This document shows, piece by piece, positions 58,149 to 64,000 of a stretch of 64,000 nt of DNA. Position 1 is the first letter of the stretch. The number at the start of each line of letters is the position of its first letter. The notes below the pieces were generated by a model. That model did not search any database and was not told the origin of the DNA. It was given only the letters and a program-made list of their open reading frames with translations. The stretch lies in the NCBI RefSeq assembly GCF_013618635.1, contig NZ_JABLSJ010000008.1, positions 1-64,000 on the forward strand, written 5' to 3'. The DNA comes from Thalassobacillus sp. CUG 92003 (lineage in GTDB: Bacteria > Bacillota > Bacilli > Bacillales > Halobacillaceae). Made by a program: the position numbers and the translations under genes.

Positions 58149-58237
58149 GCTATTCCCTCCTGTGATGGTTTGTACTATTATATATACGAGCCGCTAAGCT
58201 ATTTAGACCAACCGTTTGCAGGAGAGCATAAAAATAA

Positions 58238-58257
58238 CCGCACCTTAAGAAGTGCGG
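58238..58257 (-). terminator. Terminator of racE, with the stop codon in its loop
   Basis: CCGCAC and GTGCGG pair around an eight-base loop, and TTATTTTTAT follows on the minus strand. The racE TAA (58247-58245) is in the loop, so the last codons and the terminator overlap. Confidence 0.8.
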
Positions 58258-59066
58258 CTAGAGTTTAAGGATAATTCAATTTGTTTTAAAAAGGATACCG
58301 GCTCATTAAACCAGCCATTCGCTACTTTTTCGAACTTTTCAAGATCCCCTGTGCTGTAAAATTCGTGTTTGGGAGGGGTAGAGCCATTATACAATTGATC
58401 GTTATAAGCGAGAATAAAGCTTGCTTCTCTCGCTGTTTCCTCACCTGAACAAATCACTTGGATATGCTCGCCCATTTCCTGCTGGATCAAGTCTCGAATC
58501 AAAGGATAGTGCGTACAGCCTAAAATCAGTGTATCGATATGATTCTTTTCTTTTAACGGGCGCAGTGTATGGGCAACAATCTCTTCAGCCTCTGTCCCGT
58601 CAAACATACCGTCTTCCACCATAGGTACAAAAGCGGGACATGACAAATCGTTGACCTTGATTTGCTGGTCAATGGCTTTTAATGTATTCGGATAGGCTTG
58701 AGAACTGACAGTCCCCTCTGTTCCGATGACGCCAATGCGTTTATTGCGGCTGACCTTAATCGCCGCCCGCGCACCAGGTTCAATGACCCCAATAACTGGG
58801 ATATCGAGTGTATCCTGGAGCTCATCCAATGTAAAAGCTGTCGCCGTATTACACGCTATGACAAGGAGTTTTATATCTTTATCTAAGAGATAATTGACCA
58901 TCTGCCACGTGAAAGTTCTGACTTCTTCTTTTGGTCTCGGGCCATAAGGACAGCGCAATGTATCACCGAGATAAATCATGCGCTCTTTAGGAAGCTGTCT
59001 AATCAACTCCCTGGCCACCGTAAGTCCCCCTACCCCAGAATCAATGACACCTATAGGTTTTGACAT
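58245..59066 (-). CDS. racE: Glutamate racemase
   Basis: Cofactor-independent enzyme that makes D-glutamate for peptidoglycan. The 273-residue protein has both catalytic Cys motifs, VIACNTATAF (about residue 73) and LILGCTHYPLI (about 185), and the N-terminal GVIDSGVGGLTVARE. It follows ysmB, as in B. subtilis. Confidence 0.97.
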   Translation of the reverse strand: MSKPIGVIDSGVGGLTVARELIRQLPKERMIYLGDTLRCPYGPRPKEEVRTFTWQMVNYLLDKDIKLLVIACNTATAFTLDELQDTLDIPVIGVIEPGARAAIKVSRNKRIGVIGTEGTVSSQAYPNTLKAIDQQIKVNDLSCPAFVPMVEDGMFDGTEAEEIVAHTLRPLKEKNHIDTLILGCTHYPLIRDLIQQEMGEHIQVICSGEETAREASFILAYNDQLYNGSTPPKHEFYSTGDLEKFEKVANGWFNEPVSFLKQIELSLNSSRTS

Positions 59067-59092
59067 GTATAATCCCTCTTTTTCTCTGTTGT

Positions 59093-59551
59093 CTAGTCTG
59101 TTTTATGGTCAGCATCCACCATTTTGTTATGAAGGAGGTTAAGGAGATTATTCAACGTTTCTACCTCTTCCTCTGATACTTCGCTTAACACATCATGCAA
59201 ATAATCCTTGCGCTTCTCGATTACTTCATCGATGATTTCTTTCCCTTTATGCAAAGCATGTATTTGAACCACCCGACGATCATCGGGATCGCGGACACGC
59301 TCAACCAGTTGATTTTTTTCCATGCGGTCCACTAAGTCTGTGGTGGTGCTGCATGCCAGATGAATCTTATTTGAAAGCTCCCCTATCGTCATGTCGCCTG
59401 AGTCCATCAACCATTGCAAAGCCACAAACTGAGGAGCCGTAATCGGGTAATGGTGCAAGATTTCTCGACCCTTTTGTTTGATGATGCCTGATATGTAACG
59501 CAGTTCTTTCTCAACGTTGCCAATCTTAGATGGCGTTTGTGTATTGGACAC
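59093..59551 (-). CDS. ysmB: YsmB, MarR family regulator
   Basis: The 152-residue protein has a MarR-type winged helix (about residues 25-115, with GELSNKIHLACSTTTDLVDRM and RVRDPDDRRVVQI as the wing). The GTG at 59551 has GGAG eight bases upstream; an earlier GTG at 59569 overlaps that site. It stands between gerE and racE, the B. subtilis ysmB position. The ligand and targets are unknown. Confidence 0.85.
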   Translation of the reverse strand: MSNTQTPSKIGNVEKELRYISGIIKQKGREILHHYPITAPQFVALQWLMDSGDMTIGELSNKIHLACSTTTDLVDRMEKNQLVERVRDPDDRRVVQIHALHKGKEIIDEVIEKRKDYLHDVLSEVSEEEVETLNNLLNLLHNKMVDADHKTD

Positions 59552-59636
59552 CTTCAGCACTCCTATCACAATGTTTCGTTGTCTATCATTCTCGTGGTTT
59601 CCGGCGAAAAATTCAAGAAAAAACGTTTTAGGTCAT

Positions 59637-59692
59637 CAAAAAACCCTTTCAGGATTCATAAGCCACTATAGCTCAACCTCCTTGAAAGGGTC
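59637..59692 (-). terminator. Terminator after gerE
   Basis: ACCCTTTCAAGGA and TCCTGAAAGGGT pair around a loop of about 30 nt, and TTTTTTGATG follows on the minus strand. Confidence 0.75.
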
Positions 59693-59749
59693 AAAAATTG
59701 GCGGGAAGATCATGCGTTTTCGTCCACCATTCTCTAACAGGGACAAAAT

Positions 59750-59974
59750 CTACAACTCAAGTTCCCCCATGCGAAGCAATTCGACGACTGCCTGCGACCG
59801 TCCTTTGACACCAAGTTTCTGCATCGCATTTGAAATATGATTGCGAACGGTCTTTTCAGATATAAATAATTCTTTGGCAATCTCTTTTGTAGTTTTATCC
59901 TGAACCAGAAGCTCAAACACTTCCCTCTCACGTTTGGTCAGAATCTGTTTCGGGCGATAGCCGTCCTCCTTCAC
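59750..59974 (-). CDS. gerE: GerE, late mother-cell transcription factor
   Basis: The 74-residue LuxR-type helix-turn-helix protein without receiver domain matches GerE in length and sequence (LTKREREVFELLVQDKTTKE, KTVRNHISNAMQKLGVKGRS). GerE controls the last set of spore-coat genes under sigma-K. GGAGGGG precedes the start. Its neighbours ysmA and ysmB are conserved, but here a two-component pair is inserted between ysmA and gerE. Confidence 0.95.
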   Translation of the reverse strand: MKEDGYRPKQILTKREREVFELLVQDKTTKEIAKELFISEKTVRNHISNAMQKLGVKGRSQAVVELLRMGELEL

Positions 59975-60069
59975 AAATGTACCCCTCCTTGCTGTTCTGA
60001 ACTGGCCAAAGGGGATTATCTAGTCAAGGTATCTTATGAGAAAACGGAGCCTTCTGTGCTTCTCTCACT

Positions 60070-60723
60070 TTAAGATTTTGATACAAGACCAAGCTCTTGT
60101 GCTTTAAATAACGCTTCCGTTCTGGATCTCACCCCTAATTTATTGAATATACCCGTCAATGTATATTCAACACTGCGCTGTGACATATGCAGACTATGCG
60201 CAATTTCGCGGTTCGTGAGACCGGAGGCCACTTCCTGAAGGATGGCCTGTTCTTTTTCATTTAACGACACCAGCGTCGTTCCTTCAGAGGCATCCTCATC
60301 AGAATTAGCACTTGCTTCGGAGCGCCGCAACTGTTTAAACAAATGGAGGGGGATGACGACCTCATCACGGAGGGCACATCGGATAGCGGTAACTAATTGT
60401 TCCTTCGAAGCCGTTTTACTTACAAACCCTGAAATATCTGCTTCCACAAGCATGTTGAAATGCGTGCTCAAATCAAAGCCTGTATAAATTAAAATAGTAA
60501 GATCCGGATAATTTTTCCTTAATTTTTTCGCCAGTTCAATCCCATTTATCCCTGGCATGTAAAGATCCAGAAGCAGGACATTAAAGTTATAGTGCTCAAC
60601 CATCTCCTCGGTACGGGAACTCTCCTCGATCACTTCCACTTGTATATCGTTTTCTTGTTCAAGCATCGTTTTGGTTCCTTCACCCACTGCGGGATGATCA
60701 TCGACAATTAATACGCGTTTCAC
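60070..60723 (-). CDS. NarL/ComA-type response regulator
   Basis: The 217-residue protein has a receiver domain (about residues 1-120) with phospho-acceptor Asp 53 (LLLDLYMPG), acidic pocket DD 8-9 and Lys in VSKTASK, plus a LuxR-type helix-turn-helix (about 150-215, with GLTNREIAHSLHMSQRSVEY). It overlaps the kinase gene by four nt and so forms a pair with it. It resembles ComA. Being next to gerE, it could be taken for a sporulation gene, but nothing shows that. Confidence 0.88.
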   Translation of the reverse strand: MKRVLIVDDHPAVGEGTKTMLEQENDIQVEVIEESSRTEEMVEHYNFNVLLLDLYMPGINGIELAKKLRKNYPDLTILIYTGFDLSTHFNMLVEADISGFVSKTASKEQLVTAIRCALRDEVVIPLHLFKQLRRSEASANSDEDASEGTTLVSLNEKEQAILQEVASGLTNREIAHSLHMSQRSVEYTLTGIFNKLGVRSRTEALFKAQELGLVSKS

Positions 60724-63044
60724 GGAGACACCTCCCGGTAAATCACATGCGGAAAAATAATTTCAGCTGTAAACCCTTTTTGGTGGGCTGTTCTAATATC
60801 GATACTGCCATGTAGTCCATTGACACGCTGTTCAATGCCTGAAAGCCCGATATGGGAGAATAAATCCCGGCTTTCCGAGTAATCCATGCCAATTCCATTA
60901 TCGGCATAATATAAACGGGTCATTTGATTATCATTCGACAACAGCAATGTCACAGTGTTCGCTTTCGAATGTTTCATAGCGTTCGATAATAATTCCTGTA
61001 CAATACGGTATGTGGCTAACACATGTTCCTGATCCAGCTGAACGTCAAATTCATGATGGTGGAAATACACAGTGAAATTTGATCGTAATTGATATTGCTG
61101 AATCAAATTCTTCAATGATTGTACGAGTCCTAATTCTTCAATGAAAGCAGGTCTCAATTCATTACACGTTTCTCTTATTAAGTGAATACCATCTAACAAA
61201 GATTCCCTAAACCTTATCAGTTCTTCATGTAATGAGTCTGGCAGGTCAGACCGATTTTCTAACATGTCATCCATTCGCCGATACAAATACAATTGTTCTT
61301 GCAACACGGTATCATGAAGATCGATCGATAACTGTTTCCGCTGGTTTTCAGCGATTGAAAACAATAACCTCGAAAGCCAGGCGGGGTACCGTTGGGTGTG
61401 GTCATTCTTTAGCGTCTGCAATTCTTTCAACAGATCTTCAATCAAGTTCATATTCTCTATCGCGATATTCGCATTATGAGCAATGGTCTGGAGGTACAAT
61501 TTTTCGTCACGATTCAACGTTGTAAAATCTTTTTTTCCTGAACACCACATCATGGTGACTTTAGATAAAGAATAGCCTACGACAACCCCAAAACCTTCAG
61601 TTGTTTCAATAACTGAGCCAATTTCAGGTTTACTCATTTCTAAGTCGTGAGTAAAATGATCTAAAATTTGAGTAGGGATCCGATCATAGACACAGTAAAT
61701 ATTGCGTTGATTATGTTTCGAGTAAATGTAGATCTCCCGGACATCGAGTACGTTTTTCACTTCGTTTCGCATGGTCTTCATTAAATCGACTGCGTTGGAC
61801 TGCTGTTTCATATCTTGTGATAACCTATGCATACTTTCCTGATAACTGTATTTCGCAGCAAAAAGGTAACGCTGCAGTCTGAAATCCAAGGTTTCCTTTA
61901 AGGATAAGAAAATGATTAAGAGAAGGTGGACAGCTAAATAAATTTGAAACAACGTCAGCACCGTAAGGCCCGTATTTAAAACCATGGCGGTAATGGCGGT
62001 CATGACCACGCTTGGAATGGCAGAAATCAATGTATTATATCTGATCCGGCCCATCACAAACGTAATATCGATCAATTGCTCTCGTGTCACTAAATATAAG
62101 AATGTAACCGGCAGCGCAATCAAGAAGCACGCCACCACTTCGAGAGGCATAATGTAAAAGCCAAAGATGAGACTCGGAAGTAAATAAAACAGGACATACG
62201 GAATGAATGCAATGCCCATGCCAACATTGACATACTTGAAAATAGGACCGGACGAGGAATACTTATGCTGTTTGTATCCGCGAATAATAATCAAGAATAA
62301 CGCTGAGATCAATCCTAATAAGGTGAGGGCCGGAACCGCTCTGAACCAACCTGGGTAACCAGGCTTCAACAAAAAGTATAATTCCAAAAGAGACATGCCA
62401 ACAGCAATACCATAAAAAAGTTGGTACATACGCTTCGAAAACCAGTACACATTTAATTCAGCGAAGTATTTATACAAATAATGCGTGAGGAGAACTGGCG
62501 CAACTAAGAACATCGATGTATTTAAGAATGTGCCATATAAATCATTACGAATAGCGCCTGTATTGCTCATATAACCTAATGCAATCGTCAAAAAAAAGAT
62601 GATTAATTGTTCGGATGAGTACCGACTTGGTACTTTTTTATAAAGCAAAGCCGCTATAGCAAGAATCCCCAGAAAAAATAGCCCGGGCACTACGATATAT
62701 AGCAGCCAATGCTGCAGGCTCAACCCGCGTATATCTTGATAGATGAAGGTGTCATGACCTTCCTGAACAGTAAACGATGACACTCTTTCAAGTTCATGAA
62801 AGGCATTTACCGACATATGAGTATCAGGATCCTGACCATTTACCCTCACGAGCTCCGAGCCCAGCGGCACACCATGACTGTCTGCCCATCCGTTTGATTT
62901 TCTTTCTTCTATGAAATAATCTCCACTTTCGTATCTTAACTCAACCCCCATATAAGGAGACGTTACCGATAAAACCATCAGATAGACAATGGATGCCACA
63001 AAAAATAACAGTACGGCAATATGGCGGCTTTTTAAAGATTTCAT
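60720..63044 (-). CDS. ComP-like membrane histidine kinase
   Basis: The 774-residue protein has an N-terminal membrane helix, an extracytoplasmic PDZ-like stretch (about residues 35-85, with GVPLGSELVRVNGQ), about nine further helices (to about 400), a GAF-like linker and a HisKA_3/HATPase module. The phospho-acceptor His is in LSIDLHDTVLQEQ (about residue 577); N- and G-box regions are ELLSNAMKHSKA and ADNGIGMDY. The layout is that of ComP. No comQ/comX pheromone genes lie upstream (only 93 bp to ysmA), so the ligand is unknown. Confidence 0.88.
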   Translation of the reverse strand: MKSLKSRHIAVLLFFVASIVYLMVLSVTSPYMGVELRYESGDYFIEERKSNGWADSHGVPLGSELVRVNGQDPDTHMSVNAFHELERVSSFTVQEGHDTFIYQDIRGLSLQHWLLYIVVPGLFFLGILAIAALLYKKVPSRYSSEQLIIFFLTIALGYMSNTGAIRNDLYGTFLNTSMFLVAPVLLTHYLYKYFAELNVYWFSKRMYQLFYGIAVGMSLLELYFLLKPGYPGWFRAVPALTLLGLISALFLIIIRGYKQHKYSSSGPIFKYVNVGMGIAFIPYVLFYLLPSLIFGFYIMPLEVVACFLIALPVTFLYLVTREQLIDITFVMGRIRYNTLISAIPSVVMTAITAMVLNTGLTVLTLFQIYLAVHLLLIIFLSLKETLDFRLQRYLFAAKYSYQESMHRLSQDMKQQSNAVDLMKTMRNEVKNVLDVREIYIYSKHNQRNIYCVYDRIPTQILDHFTHDLEMSKPEIGSVIETTEGFGVVVGYSLSKVTMMWCSGKKDFTTLNRDEKLYLQTIAHNANIAIENMNLIEDLLKELQTLKNDHTQRYPAWLSRLLFSIAENQRKQLSIDLHDTVLQEQLYLYRRMDDMLENRSDLPDSLHEELIRFRESLLDGIHLIRETCNELRPAFIEELGLVQSLKNLIQQYQLRSNFTVYFHHHEFDVQLDQEHVLATYRIVQELLSNAMKHSKANTVTLLLSNDNQMTRLYYADNGIGMDYSESRDLFSHIGLSGIEQRVNGLHGSIDIRTAHQKGFTAEIIFPHVIYREVSP

Positions 63045-63137
63045 GATAAGTTACTCCCTCAAAACGAAGGCGACGACAGCGCCCCCTTCTTTGAAATAAT
63101 TTATTATATGGCTACTCTACAAACAGACCCTCTTATT

Positions 63138-63605
63138 TCAGGAACATTCGATTTGAACACGGGAGGCATCAAGGCGATGCTGGACTTCATGTGTCCATGG
63201 ATATGGTTCACCTGTATCTGTGGAAATTTGCACCATGCGCCCTCTCCCGGTAAAAGCCAATGTTCCATTCTCTTTTGTTGCCAGATAATGAAGATCACAT
63301 GAGGTGCGTCCAATCTGGTCGACCTTTACAAACAGCTTCAACTTCTCATCAAAGTAAACCTGTTGATGAAAATCACATTGCAAATCGGCGACGACCGGCA
63401 TGACATGACTTTCATGTTGCAAGTCTGAAAATACCTGATGGTGTTTCAAAAAAGCGATCCGAGCTTCTTCAAAATAAATGAACGGAATCGTATTATTCAT
63501 ATGACCAAACATATCCGTTTCTGAGAACCGAACATGAACTGGAATAGTAAATTCAAACTCTTCTCTCCAATTTTTTTCATCATTTATGTAAGATACATGC
63601 TTCAC
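63138..63605 (-). CDS. ysmA: YsmA, hotdog-fold (4HBT) thioesterase
   Basis: The 155-residue protein has the 4HBT pattern HVRFSETDMFGHMNN (about residues 25-39), with the catalytic Asp in SETDMFGH. It resembles acyl-CoA thioesterases of the FadM/YbgC type. The substrate is unknown. GTG 63605 with GAGAGG upstream is used, since longer frames run through the sdhB terminator. It stands between sdhB and the comPA pair; in B. subtilis ysmA is next to gerE. Confidence 0.8.
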   Translation of the reverse strand: MKHVSYINDEKNWREEFEFTIPVHVRFSETDMFGHMNNTIPFIYFEEARIAFLKHHQVFSDLQHESHVMPVVADLQCDFHQQVYFDEKLKLFVKVDQIGRTSCDLHYLATKENGTLAFTGRGRMVQISTDTGEPYPWTHEVQHRLDASRVQIECS

Positions 63606-63633
63606 AATTTCCCTCTCCATTTCCATTGAATAT

Positions 63634-63661
63634 GTAAAAAGCCTCCCCATCATGGAGAGGC
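63634..63661 (-). terminator. Terminator after sdhB
   Basis: GCCTCTCC and GGGGAGGC pair around a five-base loop, and TTTTTAC follows on the minus strand. It ends the sdh operon. Confidence 0.85.
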
Positions 63662-63672
63662 TCTCTCATTCC

Positions 63673-64000
63673 TTATGTGCGATTGTCACTTCCAAAGAAG
63701 CTTTTGAATGACTCGATGGCAGTGTCACGGTAAAGTGCAGCCAATGAGGTCGTCAGTGGAATCCCCTTCGGACATGATTCTACACAGTTCTGTGCGTTCC
63801 CGCACCCCATAATGCCTTCTTCATCCATTATGGTTTCCAGACGTTCACTCTTGTTCATTTCACCTGTTGGATGACTATTAAACAAGCGAACCTGAGACAG
63901 AGCGGCTGGACCAATGAAATCAGATTTGTCATTGACGTTCGGACAAGCTTCTAAACAAACACCGCACGTCATACATTTGGACAATTCATAAGCCCATTGG
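63673..64000 (-). CDS. sdhB: Succinate dehydrogenase iron-sulfur subunit (3' part)
   Basis: The reading frame is open to the window edge, so only the C-terminal 108 residues are visible. It has the ferredoxin-type cysteine clusters CMTCGVCLEACP and CGNAQNCVESCP that hold the [4Fe-4S] and [3Fe-4S] centres. SdhB carries electrons from SdhA to the membrane subunit SdhC. The next gene downstream, ysmA, matches the B. subtilis order. Confidence 0.95.
   Translation of the reverse strand, partial: QWAYELSKCMTCGVCLEACPNVNDKSDFIGPAALSQVRLFNSHPTGEMNKSERLETIMDEEGIMGCGNAQNCVESCPKGIPLTTSLAALYRDTAIESFKSFFGSDNRT

Noticed and set aside
63008-63137. Possible comX-like pheromone gene upstream of the kinase
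   Set aside because: Only 93 bp separate the kinase start from the ysmA stop, and no short frame with a ribosome-binding site is present.

Overview
The window is chromosomal DNA from a spore-forming member of the Bacillaceae. It carries an almost unbroken set of core and sporulation genes in the order known from Bacillus subtilis: bofC-yebC-safA, pheA-pheB-obg-spo0B-rpmA-prp-rplU, spoIVFB-spoIVFA, minD-minC-mreD-mreC-mreB, radC-maf-spoIIB, (comC)-folC-valS, spoVID, hemL-B-D-C-X-A, ysxC-lonA-clpX-tig-ysoA, rdgB-rph-gerM-racE-gerE and the end of sdhB. Many proteins are rich in Asp and Glu, which would suit a salt-tolerant lineage (Halobacillus/Virgibacillus-like). That placement is inference only. 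Nearly all genes lie on the minus strand.

Layout. 1-420: remnant of a repeat-rich element. 424-8780: bofC, yebC, a YhcN/YlaJ-type lipoprotein, nadE, a spore-coat kinase-like gene, safA, pheA, pheB, obg and spo0B. 8940-10110: the L27/Prp/L21 ribosomal operon. 10275-10914: a 640-bp non-autonomous mobile element with inverted ends and an 8-bp target duplication. 10937-19113: spoIVFBA, minDC, mreBCD, an AT-rich insert with a DUF4181 gene, radC and maf. 19298-32635: spoIIB, then a complete type IV pilus operon (pilO, N, M, D, A, C, T, B) with a VanW/G5 protein, an unknown membrane protein and a membrane GGDEF protein. This locus sits where B. subtilis has only comC. 32736-38334: folC, T-box-controlled valS and spoVID. 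38980-45238: the haem operon with a PerR-like box in front of hemA. 46015-53260: ysxC, lonA, clpX, tig, ysoA. 53352-54094: a tRNA unit holding tRNA-Gly(UCC) and a tRNA-Arg(UCU) split by a 209-nt group I intron. 54124-64000: ysnB, rdgB, rph, a lipoprotein gene with an internal stop, gerM, racE, ysmB, gerE, a ComP/ComA-like two-component pair, ysmA and the 3' part of sdhB.

Most unusual signals. (1) A dispersed family of 111-127-bp elements (six full copies and one truncated) shares a conserved core, but each copy is bracketed by its own inverted repeat. Four different stem sequences occur, each complementary to itself. (2) The group I intron in tRNA-Arg(UCU), placed directly after the first anticodon base. 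(3) The pilus operon next to a diguanylate cyclase, with a PilB that carries tandem MshEN-type (c-di-GMP-binding) motifs. (4) A hairpin between nadE and the lipoprotein gene that hides the lipoprotein's ribosome-binding site.
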